From Trogon surrucura (Eukaryota > Chordata > Aves > Trogoniformes > Trogonidae), in assembly GCA_020746105.1 (NCBI GenBank), contig CM036619.1:12376238-12440237 (forward strand): a DNA stretch of 64,000 nt. The letters are read 5' to 3'. This document shows, one piece after another, positions 52,630 through 64,000 of the stretch. Positions within the stretch are counted from its first letter, which is position 1. The number at the start of each line of letters is the position of its first letter. The notes beneath the pieces were generated by a model. It ran no database searches and had not been told where the DNA came from. It was given only the letters and a program-made list of their open reading frames with translations. The position numbers and the translations under genes were made by a program.

Positions 52630-52778
52630 GAGGTTGGTACCGTCAGATCATCCAGAGGCCAGCTGAGAACCTAAGACAGGTTTGTCCAGCAAGAAAGGGG
52701 TGAGGTTGGTACTGTCAGATCATCCAGAGGCCAGCTGGGAACCTAAGACGGGTTTGTCCTGCAAGGAAGGGGTGAGGT
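52630..52778. repeat. 72-bp tandem duplication
   Basis: Two adjacent copies begin at 52630 and 52702, each starting GAGGTTGGTAC and containing CAGATCATCCAGAGGCCAGC. A third start (GAGGT) lies at 52774. The copies differ at only a few positions, so the duplication is fairly recent. No coding role is apparent. Confidence 0.93.
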
Positions 52779-55700
52779 CCTTGGAACTACTGTTTTCTTC
52801 TCCAGGAAAAGTCCGTTGGAGTTCCCCATCCTTCATCTCTCTGTAATGTCGACGTACGCTTCATGGTGACAATTTCTCAACAGATACCTAAGGTCAGGAA
52901 GTTTGGGTTCCCTGGAACTGGCAGACAGGCTGTGGTGGAGATAGATGGAGTTCTTTGAGTTCAAAAGAGAACTAATCTGTGTGTCGAGTTTGACTGCTGT
53001 CTTCCAAAGAATCCTGCAATCTGAGATGGGACACACATGTGAGATGAGGGTCTGTGTTTTAACATTTTTACTCCTGAATATCCAACCATTGTATCCATCC
53101 TGATAGCTGCTGAGACCATTTGGTTTTTGTCTCCATGAAGCTCCCAAGGCTGTGGTTCCCCACTTGCAAGTAGAACGTGTTCGGTTGAATGAGACTAGTG
53201 TGTGGACTATGAGTGTGCTTTTTTTGTTCAACTCGCAAATGCTCCCAACAAGAGGTTTATGCTGGTTTTGGCCAGCTACAGGAGAAAAGCCAGCATGCAG
53301 TGTAGCATACTGGTTGCCCCTGCCACATTGATGTACAAAAATGTTTTTGAAAAAAATGAACTAGCAAACTGAAGGGGTTTTATTGTACCAGTGCTTGTCA
53401 TGATATGTGCATGATGTTTGAGGTGAAGTACTAGGACTTGGAACACAGACTTGAGCATCTTATCGAATTGTAGTCTGGGTTTTACTAAAGCAGTCCCACT
53501 GAGCTTAGGCTGAGAAGTACAGGTAAATAAATAAAAGTCTGTCATTTTAGGATAGAATTTTGTGACCTCTTTTTCTTTCTCTTGAAAGAGATTATATGTT
53601 TCTTTATAACATACACATTTTTCATCTGAAATATAAGCAGCTATAAAAATGACTTATGTAAAAATGTCAGCAGGAGATCGACCTTTTAGAAACTTCTAAA
53701 TAACCATTCTAACTTTAAATCTATTTTTTCTGAAAATATAGGTCTAAGTTTAAATGCTGGCTCCGGGCAAACTGTTTGAATTGTTCAAATATCTAAAAAT
53801 ACACTTAAGAGCTGCATAGGAAGAGACAAGAAGCTGATGTAGAAGCAAAGGAAGAGGTAGAATGTCAGGGCCTTCGGGAAGCTGTAGCACAAAGACTTCA
53901 CAGATGTTCCTTTCAAAAAATCCCTCATCTCCCTGCTCTTACTGCAGATATTTGTGTGGAAGAAGCATGCTGAATTTTTCCATGGAAGTTACATAAAGAG
54001 AAGTAAGCTAAAAATAAAACTTTATGACCAAGAGTCCTAGCGGCAATGAAGACCAGAAAGATAGAAAATATTAGAATTAAAGAAGATCTTTTGCTTCAGA
54101 TAATCTTACCGATAAGCTACTAGGGGGAAAAAAAAAAAAAAGAAAAGAAAAAAGGAGCTGTTTGACATAGCCCCTAAACACAGAAGACCTTGCAAACTCC
54201 TTAGATTTTTCCTTGCCAACATGAGATAGCAGACAGTAGCAAGACTCAATTTCTTGAGTGCTGGGTCTGTCAGACCAGGAACTGAGGAAGATAAGAGCAG
54301 AAGATTGCAGCGGTGGCGAAAGGGGCAAGCCTGATGAAATGGGCTCTTGAATTCTGTTCTCTGAGGCGAAGACAATTTTGCAAGGCAGATCACCTGATTC
54401 CTTGCTCCTTGCATTCTCTTTTCATTCCGTCACAGGACGATGGAGGTAGTTTATGCTTCTTTATAAAGGGCTTTGAAAGATTTCTGATCTGCCTTTAATT
54501 GGGTTACCATCCTGCCTTTCCCTGCTGTTCTGCGTGAAATGTTGCTTTGTGACATACATTTCCTCTTCCTTTCTGTACAAAAGTAAAAGATGAATATCAA
54601 GTTATTTCTGAATAACAATGTCTAGACTCTATCACTGGACTCCGTCCAAAAATGTTTAAACGGGTCATAGCTTAAGCTGGTGTAAACTGGAACAGCTGCA
54701 TTGGCTTTGTTCTAGTTATTCTAAGACAGGTGAAGATGTAGCACATATTAACCTACACCTTTCCTGGTCCCTGTGCTCTAACAAAGACTTTTCTGAGCTT
54801 TGCTCAGAGTTATTCATTTTGGGGTATAGCGAGTGATGGTTTAATGAGAGAAATTATGAGTGGGCTTTAAGCACATGACCCAGTGTCTAGACTATTACTT
54901 GCACTTAGTCTTCTGCCTTCCATGTAGGCCTTGTTGTTATACTTTAAAAAATGCTTTACTCCTGTTCCTACCTGTGTGTTGGGCTGCGTGCTCATTTGTA
55001 CATGCAGCTCAAGGAGCGCACATAGGGGTGGCTCAGGATTGCAGCTATTGCTGCAAGTGCACTGTGTTACTTATTCCTTTGTGCCTTCTCTTTTCTTTGT
55101 TCTTCCTCCTCTCACCATTCCCGACAGCCTTTGGTCTGGAGACAACGGCATCAACAAGAAATTATGAATCATCCAATCTGCGAAGAAAAACTCCAATTGC
55201 TTTTCATAATCACCTGTTCTGTCATCACTAACTACAGAAGAAACAAAATCCTGTCAAGATTTACCTCCGCACTCTTGTAAACAATCTGGTCTTGCTGTTT
55301 GTCTGCTGTTGAAATGACGAGGTGTGCATCAGGCTGTAGAGAGATGGGCCCAACCCCTTTGCCCAGAGTTTTACAATGACTCTGCTCATCTTAATACACG
55401 TTCAGTGCTGGCATCGTGCAGGTCTCTGCATGCAGCACTTCATCACAACCTTGCTAACTCCACTTCAATCAGAGGAAGAAATCCTTTCCTTGTTAGCTTT
55501 GGAAAGGTTTGGGTTCTGTTTGAGTGCATTTCATGTTAAAACAAAAGAAAAAAAAAAATGTAGGGGGTGAGATAAAATTGTTGCTGACACAGAGCTGAAA
55601 ATGAGTGTGTTATCTCAAGATACCTAAAGGCACTTTGTTCAGAAAGACACAAAATGCAGATTTCTTCATCTTGATTGTGTTCCAGATGGTGGTCCTGGTT

Positions 55701-58700
55701 AAGCAATTGTGTGTATTTTAACTCTGCAAACTGCTGAAAATGCAGGAAATCAAAAGAAAAAACAGCAGTTGCCTTGTTGCATGGGGTCTGAGTTGAGAGA
55801 GACCCACTTGTGGCCTTAACGCTTCGGAGTCAAAAGCACGACGCTGCCGGCTAGCGTGTGCCTACGGGGCGGGGGCTGCGGAAGTGGCTGTGCTGTCCAT
55901 TTGGATGGGTGTGCTGCTGCTGCTGCGGCTGCTGCTCAGCTCAGGCATGAGGCAGAGAAAGAGATGACCAGGTTACCAGTGCCTGGGCAGTTTTAGTTAT
56001 GCAGATTTCTCTCCCTTTTTAGTGTCTATAATTTAGCAAAACAGCTTCTGAGAGCCGGGGCACCCCCAGAAAAGCTTGCCTCTATATTAACAGATTTAGG
56101 GGTTTTCCCATTTGACTACTTAACTCTTCAATGGAAGAAAAAATGTTGTTTGGAGAGTTGGTGATCATTAAGACTGTTTAAGTTAATACTTCTGATCACA
56201 GATGAGCTTTGTGCTGTCAGGGAAATGGTGGATCCCCCTATTTGTGCTTCCTTATAGCCTAATAAATGTGGTGGAAATTGAGGGTAGGGTTTTTTTTAAA
56301 ATGTCTGTAAATGATAATGCCTGGAAAGAAGAATTTGAGACATGGTGCGTAGTTTAACTGCTGATACTTTTATAGCAAGGTACACAAAAAAGGTTTTGAG
56401 TCTGCTTTATTCCCCATCAACCACCACTGTTGCCAGATCTTCCTCTTCTTGGCACAGCACTAACCTTTGGAAAGTATTTGCTCAGAGGTCATCTTCTTGA
56501 CTTGGCTTTTCTCTCCCTGCTGTATTTCAGGGGACCTTGCTCTTCCCTGGTGCCACCCCGCAGTGTGTGCAGGAGGCCAGAACCTCCACACCTCACTGTG
56601 CATCACCCCGTTTGAACTTCATACCCTTGCTGCAGCTGGGCCTGCCCAGTCTTGCTGCTGCCAGCCTACTCACCTTGCCTTTGTCCCAGTCCTCCCCTCC
56701 CCTATCTCTGAGCTGCCTTCTCCTGTCACGCATACGCCTACTCAGGCACGCTGGGTGCCTCGGTCCATATTTTATAGTCAGGAGGTTGAGACTTGGGTTT
56801 TTTCAGGGCTTTCCTGCCTCACAAAAGGGACAGGGATAAAAGACTCTGTGGGACTTCCCAGTGACTCGAGGGAAGCAGGAAGAAGTGCCTGGACCTTCTC
56901 CAGAAGGCAGAAGCCCTCTGCACCCTGGCTTTCCAGGAAGGGCAACTCGTGTGGCTCTGATTCAGTGGCTGCTGCATGTTTGTCTGAGCCCACCAGCCTG
57001 CAGATGGAAGGGAAAAAAACCAACCCAAAACACAAAAAACCTTTGAATCGCTCTTCTTGCCCCTGTAGACTGTAATTTTTCATGATGGTATGGTATTAAA
57101 GGACCAGGGAGCATTTTGCCTTAGATGGGCAAAAAAAATCAAGCACTTGAGGGCTTCTGTGGCATAATTCAAGCTTTTTTTTTTTTTTTTTTGCAGAGTA
57201 ACTTCAGTACCTGTAAGTTGTTCATGCGTAGATTACATTTTTCTGCACTCTGTTGTTTGGTTTTTTTTACATTTTGATTAAATATTTTCTACCAATTCTC
57301 TTTCTGATGTTTGTGAAAAAATGATTACAAGCATTTAGCAATCAACATTTGAGCTGCTCCTATTGAATATATAGAGCTACACTAGACTTACATTCCACCT
57401 AGTCATGACTTGAGACACTTAGTTTGAGTCTATTCAGGCTGTTCACATGCCCTCAGAAGTTAAGTGAACCTTAAAATCAATTGGTGGTTGAAAATACAGG
57501 CATTAAGTTGCCTGGGATCCCACGTCAATGCTCCTGCTCATTCTCAGAAGTATTGATAGGAAGTCAAATACGCACAAATTTATGTCTAATATACCCAGGC
57601 AGGAGTGTGATTTGGGGAAGACAAGGAAGATTGTCGCTTTTAGCCTAATGGCAACCTGAGGGGGTATAAGTCCAGAGCCACCACTTTCTTGAAGGGTGTC
57701 TTAGCCACTCTTATGTGTACACCAAGAATGCCATTTTTCAGGTGTTTTCTTTGCCAAGATGCTACGTTTTGGTTTTGTAGTACTCTTCAATATATGCAGA
57801 AAAGTTTCTGTGGATGTTCCTGACAAACAAATCCATATGCAAGAATATCCTTAGCAAGTAAAAACATCTGGTGAGGAGCCTGGGTGTTACAAATGTGGTC
57901 AGAAATGCCAGCATTTATGCTGAGACAGTTTTAAATAAGCAATGAGCTTCACAGTGGTGTAATAAACTATTGAACCATGTTTATAGTTGAAGACCAACTA
58001 CTAGATTAGCTTTGGGAAACAGAGCTCTTTCTCATGTGTTTTTAATATTTGCCTATTACCTATGCAGGCATTCCTTCACATTGTTTTGTTCATAGTTTAA
58101 GATTATGTTTGTAACCAGGAGTTACTGGTCACACATTTAAAGACTGAGGAGGATACCTGATTTAATTCATGGCAGGTGTGTATGTGCTTACATTGGGTTA
58201 TGGAAATGTGTTTACATTGGAAAAATTCTCTTTAGAGAAGGACAGTTACCACGGAATAGTCAGTGTTGTGAAGAGCAGGTGTGAATCAGGTCTCACACCT
58301 GCTTTTTTTGTTTTCCTCCCAGGACTGGAAAGAGATCCCTCTCCACCTAACTGCAAAGCTTCATAAATGCACTAGGTGCTGTTTCCCTCCCTGCTCTTGC
58401 AAGATCCCTCCTTGGTTCCTCGCCAGTATTTTCTACTCTTTGTGCAACTCCTGGCATGATGGGATGGGGTTCTGTGGTCAATATTCCAGGTCAATATGAT
58501 GCTATACATGTACCAAAGATCCATCTTCTCATCATCCTGCAGCAGGAATAGCTTGTTACTACACTGGCACACTGTTTGTGTGTGTTGAAGAAACAGAGCT
58601 GGGTGTGGGAAATAATTCTGCTGGGTGTTAGATGAAATTGTACTGTTACCTGAACTGACCACTATATTCTCAGTAATTTTTATGCTTTATATAGAATTCT

Positions 58701-61700
58701 ACATTGTGGGTTCAAAGTGTATTTCTTTTTGCTTCAGTTTCTTTTGCTTCATTTCTCCCAGTGCTTTTTCAGCAAAGTAATTGTCTCAGCCCTCTTCCCA
58801 CACACAGAGAAAACTTTTATAGGCACTGGCCATTGCTTGCTGAAAGCCAGGGCATGAAGGAGCGGTGCTTAGTGGGATTTTTGAAAGGTGTCTGTCACCT
58901 AATTGCGGTGGAAATTGATGAGATTTGAACAATTGAAAAATCTCTGCCCAACATCTATCCACGTTCGCAGTGAGCCCAATGCTTCTTAAAACCTGCCTCG
59001 TCACTGCTGCACAGCTTCATCATGTTCTTCCGTGTTGCCATTTGTGGCACAAGGAGGATATCTGGTCTTGTCAGAGCAGCACTGCAGTAAGGCAGAGCTG
59101 CACTGCAACATCTGCACTCGACTGTGTTATTTCCAAACTTCCAGTTTGGAGACACTGGCGGAATTAAAGGCTTTGAAACCTCTTCCTGGCACTTACTCCC
59201 TGATTGTAACGATAAGGTTTCAGATGGTGAGGGAGGCCAGATGGTTTCTCGGGGGGAAATTGCCTCCTACCCCTCTGCTCTCCACAAGTTTGGGACTTCC
59301 TGCAGCGGGAAGAGGATGATCACATTCCCTCCACAATAAGCCATCATGGTGGGCAGCACGCAGGAGTGGGAGGTGCAGGTGAAGGTGCAGTTTTGGCTCA
59401 AGTCCTTTAGCAAGCCCCTCTAGGAGACCTCCCACAGCAGCAGGCAAAGGTTGGAAGCAACCCATTAGCCCGTTGACTGTGTTTCCACTGCTGCTGGAGT
59501 GCAAATTCCTTTTGCGTCGACACAGGATAAACACACCTGTGTTCTTGTCTTGGCATTTTATTTAGCCTCAGTGAACAGCAGCAAAATAGAAAAGAGAGCT
59601 TTGTGGTTCAGGAAGCTGAAAGTTATTAAAAATAAATTATACAAGAAAGCAAGATGGAGGAAGGGGGATTCTGACGAATCCCTAATATGTATGGAATGTG
59701 GGGTTTTTTATATGGAAATAAAGCAGAGTTCAGAGTTGCTTCAATTACATTTTAGGAGTTCTGTTATTTGAAAATAATTGTTTGTGGAGGCTTTATTTTC
59801 CCTGAGCCAGGGCAATTTTGATTGACGTAACTGGAACAAACAGGATTGCATAAGTCTGCAGAGGTTTCCTGGTACGCTGGCCAGCTACAGGCTTTGTACT
59901 GATTTTTATCGTAACTGTGAAATTCTCACCTGACATCTCTACTAGCACATCATGTCGTTTGCAGTAATGCTAACATAAGGCATTCCCACAGAATGATCTC
60001 CAGCACGTCACTGTGGAAGGACAGCCTGCAGCTGCCCTGGGCTTCTGCTGGCCCACGGACACAGCAATAAGAAAAATAACACCTCTGATTTAGCGAAAAA
60101 GCCACAAAGCCAGGTCAGCCTCAGGTCTGTTACAAATGGTTCAACTTGGATGAAATGTCTTTTATATCACATTTGAATTTAATCCTACAGTCTTGTCATT
60201 TTCCTGTGGAAGCAATGTGGGCAGATGCAAGTGAATAAAAATACCAGGCTTGTTTTGTGTTTTTGTTGGTTGGTTGATTGATTTTTTTTGTTTATTATTA
60301 TATTTTTAACATTATCTATCATTTGTAGTTATAACTAAGTAAAAAAAATCTGCTTTTGGATGACCTAGGGTTTTATAACAGAAGAACTCTTTGAATGACA
60401 AAATGCAATATTCTACTGGAGGCAAGTTTAATACTTGAAATGCTTCTTTGGACCTGAGAGAAAACCTGTGCTCCTGGATTTATAGAAACACTTGATAAAA
60501 AAAACATCCTGAATGTTGGCAGTAAGAATAGAGAGGACATCTGTGCTTAAGATGTCCTGTGACCATGGTGGCAATAACTCATTACAAATGATTGGGAACT
60601 GCAGAAGATCTTCTAAGGAGGACCATTTGTGGTGACAGAAATCTCCTGACATTGACCGTGGAGTGGTCCCCTCAAAGGTAATATAAAAGCCATTTGAGCC
60701 ACCAGCTTGCATTTACAAGACAGATTTGCAAGAGCCGAGAAAGCTGTTTTTCTGCCTCGATCTGATACTCTGTTTTCTGCCTGGAATGATACGAAATGCT
60801 GGTCACACAGCAAGGGAGAGCAGAGAGACGGTGTGGTTGTGCAGGACTGCCCCTGTGCAACGTTACTTCATGTGAATTCCTAGCCAAATGCCCTTCTGGC
60901 CTGATGGAGGCACCTGGCCACCATGTCTATTGGTGGAATGATTTAGAGGGTGTAATTGACAGCAGATCTTTCTCAACAGTTCTTGGGCTTTGGGACAGGC
61001 AGACGAGTAGCTGTAGATTTGGAGTAAATTTTTTAAAAGCAGCCAAGACAAGACAGATGCAGAAAAAGCTGTGCAATTACAAGGAGCACTTTGGTCCTAC
61101 TGGTGTGTTTCACAATGCCACATTAGGGCAGCTACGTACTCTAAAAAAACTAGTGTTTTGGTGTCCCTGTTCCATTTCTTATTGGTGAAACTTAAGCTCT
61201 TGGCCCAAATTCGCAAGAAGTGTTTGGGCATGTTGGATCCTACAGATCTTGCGATCAGGTAACTTGGCTGCAGCTGCACTGGAGACTAGAGTTCAAGGGC
61301 TTCCCTGTCATTTTTGGGAAAGCAGATTTACACTTCTAAGAATTTTCCCATTATTTATAGAAACAAAGAACCCTTTCAAAAGAGAAGCTTCTAATTCCTT
61401 AGCATGGGGCCAGCTGTGCCGTCGTTCCCTGGGTGAGGGCTGCTCTCGCCGCGCTGGGAGCAGGAACCGACCTCTGCTCAGCAGGACACTGGTGCTGAGG
61501 GCTCCTTCCACGTCTGATCTCCTGCAATGCTGATCTGAGGTAGGACTTTGGCACCAGAGTAGCCCCATAGAAGGAGATACCTGCCTGAGGTAAGAACTGA
61601 TGTTTCTGTTCCTCATTCCTGCTTATTTAGAAAGCAGGCAGTGATACTCTTTTGAACAATTCCAAGAAGTTTGTATTCACAAACAAGCTGTGAGAACTCT

Positions 61701-62699
61701 GATTTAAATCCAATTTTAATTTTTTTTTTCATATTACATATGCCTGTTTACACCAGGAAACTAATAAACATTTTGACAACAGCAGTTATCAGAATAATTC
61801 TTCAAGATTTGAAGGGCTGTTTGTAACTTCTTCCAGTGACTGGATTCATTGTCTCTCCCTCCTGTGTAAATCCAAGAGATGAGGGGCTCTGAAGCAACAA
61901 GTGAGAGCTGAGTCTTTACATTTGGAGTGTTATGGCTTTTTATTTCATTCTTCTCTGTAAGCTTGGTCTAAGTGTGTCACTGGCCTTCAGTAAAGAACAA
62001 ATAAGCCATAGTAACTTTTGTGATGCCAAAACTGTAAAAAATACTGACATTAGTGGGAGTTTCCAGTGCTCATGAGATGATACTTAGAAGTGGGAGCCCC
62101 AATGTGTTTGACCCAATGAATGATATTTCATATATTCTCTGATAGTACCAAATCTTTATGTCCATTCATTTTTCTATGGAGCTATATCTCAGTTAAAATT
62201 CTCACGGAAAGTACAGGCAATGACAGGACTGGATAGCAACTTTGTGTTCTGGACTTCTGCTGTGTAAGGAACATCTCATTTCTTTTTTTCCGTTCCCTTG
62301 GGGTCCTTTATGGTGCAGCTTTTCCTTTCTTCTGAGAATAAAATTCAGATTTTTTTCAGTTTTAGAAGATCCAAAGCCTCACAATGCTTCTACAAAAAAA
62401 TACAGAACTGCTTTGTACACAGGAGAAATATCGTAATCTGATTTTTCCATTTATTTGCGTCCTGTACCTGGTTTTCCATTGTCTAAGAAGGGCTGAGTAG
62501 CTCCTGCATCCTGCTGTCCTGTTATGTGTCTGCCCTCTCCCACACCTATATGGAGACATGTTCCAGTGAAAAGTGTAGTAGTAACTTCATGTGCTTGAGA
62601 TAGATATCTGTCTGAAATCAACTGGAAGATTCTAAATTTATGAGGGTGTAAGAGCTTGATATGAAAGAGCAGTGGGAGTACACTGAGTAACTTTACCTC
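52779..62699. other. Long intergenic stretch, no gene recognised
   Basis: Mostly AT-rich. It holds A/T runs (A-rich at 54128-54141, 18 T at 57175-57192), a GC- and CpG-rich patch with GCTGCTGCTGCTGCGGCTGC near 55914-55933, and a moderately GC-rich block at about 56520-57060 without domain signatures. No CR1 or LTR was recognised here. Confidence 0.45.
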
Positions 62700-64000
62700 A
62701 GGAAGAAGCAGCAGACAACTGGAAGAAGCCTCATGTTTGCAGGTCCTGGGTCTTGAACTGCCCTGATATCTGCTGGAAGTGCAACAGAGCAGGGCACAAG
62801 CAATCGAGGCAGTTTCTGGAGTGCAGTGATGATAACCTGCTTCCTGACACAGGTCATGGAGGAGCCAGCAAAAAGTCTGCTCTACCTGACACTCACTGAC
62901 AAGGAAGAACTGGTCTTCAGTGTTCACACCAGGGTTAGCCTTGGTTGCAATGATGATGACGTGAGAATGAGGCAAGGAAACTGGTGACAAAGGACATGGA
63001 AAAGATTAAGTACTCAGTGCCTTTCCTCCTTTTTTTTTTTTTTTTTTTTTTTTTACTGCTAAGATTTACCTACAAGAATCCCAGGTTCCTGAAACCTGTG
63101 GGAAAGTCTGGAAGGAAGACTTGCCTTTGATGGACAAAGATTAATTTAAGGAACATTTAGTCAGACTAGACATGTACAAGTCCATGGAACTTGAAGGAAT
63201 GCACCCATGAGTGCTGAGGGAGCTGGCCAATGTCATTAAGAGGTCACTCAATTATCTTTGAAAGATTGTGGTAACTGGAGGAAATTCCTGAGACCTGATA
63301 AGTAGTAAATGTTCTACCTATTTTTAAGATGGGCAAGAAGAAGAATGTGAGGAACTACAGGCTGGTCAACCTCACCATGATCCCTGGGAAAGCGATGGAG
63401 CAAATAACCCCAAGCAGTCAGCACGAATTTACAAAAGTCAAGCCGTACTTGATCAACCCAATAGCTTCACAATGACTGCCTCAGTGGATCACGGGAGAGC
63501 ACTGAATGTTGTTTATTTTGACTTTAGCAAGGCTCTCGACATTGTCTCCCGTAACATCCCCAATGCAAAGTGCTGAAGTACAGACTAGATAAGTGGACTG
63601 TGAGGTGATTTGTAAACTGACTCAACTGCTGGGTTCAGAGGGCTGTGATCAGGAGCTCAAAGTCCAGCCAGAGGCCAGTCACCATTGAGGTACCCTGGGG
63701 GGTTGATACCAGAGCCTGCACTGTCTAATCTCCTCATTAGTGACCTGAATAATTGGGCCAAATGCAGTTTCAGGATGTTTGCAGATGATAAAACAATGAG
63801 AGGAGTGACACATGAGCCAGCAACGTGCCCTTGTGGCAAAGGTGGCCACCAGCGTCCTGGGCTGCATTACACAAGGCATTGCCAGCAGGTCAAGAGAGGT
63901 GATCCTTCCCGTCTGCTCAGCCCTGGTGAGACAGATCTGGAGTGCTGGTGCTGGGCTCCCTGCTACAATAGAGACATGGATATACTGGAATGAGTCCAGC
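62700..64000 (+). mobile_element. Decayed CR1 LINE running off the window
   Basis: Endonuclease remnants (CCTGATATCTGCTGGAAGTG near 62760; the PDICWKCN motif) and EEPA..ALPDLTLTDKEEL lead, after an internal deletion near 62965-62995, into the linker (AAGGACATGGAAAAGATTAA). RT blocks follow: GMHP at about 63200, NVVYFDFSKALDIVS at about 63507-63550, and FADDKT at about 63780-63797. Sequence to the window edge includes SRSREVILP-like codons. Many frame breaks make it old. A run of 25 T at 63030-63054 sits where relatives encode AFFASV. Confidence 0.93.
63030..63054. repeat. T25 homopolymer inside a CR1
   Basis: Twenty-five consecutive T lie within the CR1 segment that in relatives reads GCCTTTTTCGCCTC. 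It probably expanded from the short native T-run. Confidence 0.85.

Noticed and set aside
56467-57075. 202-codon plus-strand open frame in a GC-richer block
   Set aside because: Three overlapping frames are open over the same block, typical of local base composition. No domain or conserved motif was seen.
62451-62990. 179-codon minus-strand open frame
   Set aside because: Its upper half is antisense to a CR1 endonuclease remnant and the rest lacks any recognisable signature.

Overview
This is a stretch of vertebrate nuclear DNA, almost certainly from a bird. One vertebrate gene, squalene epoxidase (SQLE), is split into 11 short exons. Nearly all recognisable interspersed repeats are CR1 LINEs, many with the avian 3' tail of (ATTCTATG)n. 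Two of the three solo LTRs carry ends I recognise from avian endogenous retroviruses. I see no Alu-, B1- or L1-like repeats. The species cannot be fixed from sequence alone. A non-CR1 LINE resembling the RTE group would point to the limited set of bird lineages that carry such elements.

Positions 1-17,000 hold SQLE on the minus strand, complete from start to stop. The exon boundaries were read directly from splice sites. All 11 exons join in frame to 1,722 nt (573 residues plus stop), against 574 residues in human. The 3' UTR occupies part of 1-1426. A CpG island at about 16,215-17,020 carries the likely promoter, with a perfect NRF1 palindrome, an RFX-type X-box and two CCAAT boxes. Old CR1 tails lie in introns 1 and 3, and another CR1 abuts the outer edge of the CpG island.

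Positions 17,000-64,000 lie upstream of SQLE and show no convincing host gene. They hold CR1 pieces of several ages, three solo LTRs (21,327-22,145; 44,243-44,997; 47,281-47,836), an RTE-like LINE fragment and small tandem repeats. The densest repeat block is 27,700-35,500. It contains a CR1 with an almost open 800-codon frame, then a second CR1 that appears to have jumped into the 3' tail of the RTE-like LINE, then two opposed older CR1 pieces. The last 1.3 kb is another decayed CR1 that runs off the window.

The only gene with a cellular role is SQLE, the FAD-dependent enzyme that starts the oxygen-requiring part of sterol synthesis in the ER membrane. I found no CRISPR array, operon, tRNA or rRNA and no novel multi-gene system. 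The most interesting content is the nested LINE structure, the RTE-like element and the SQLE promoter architecture.
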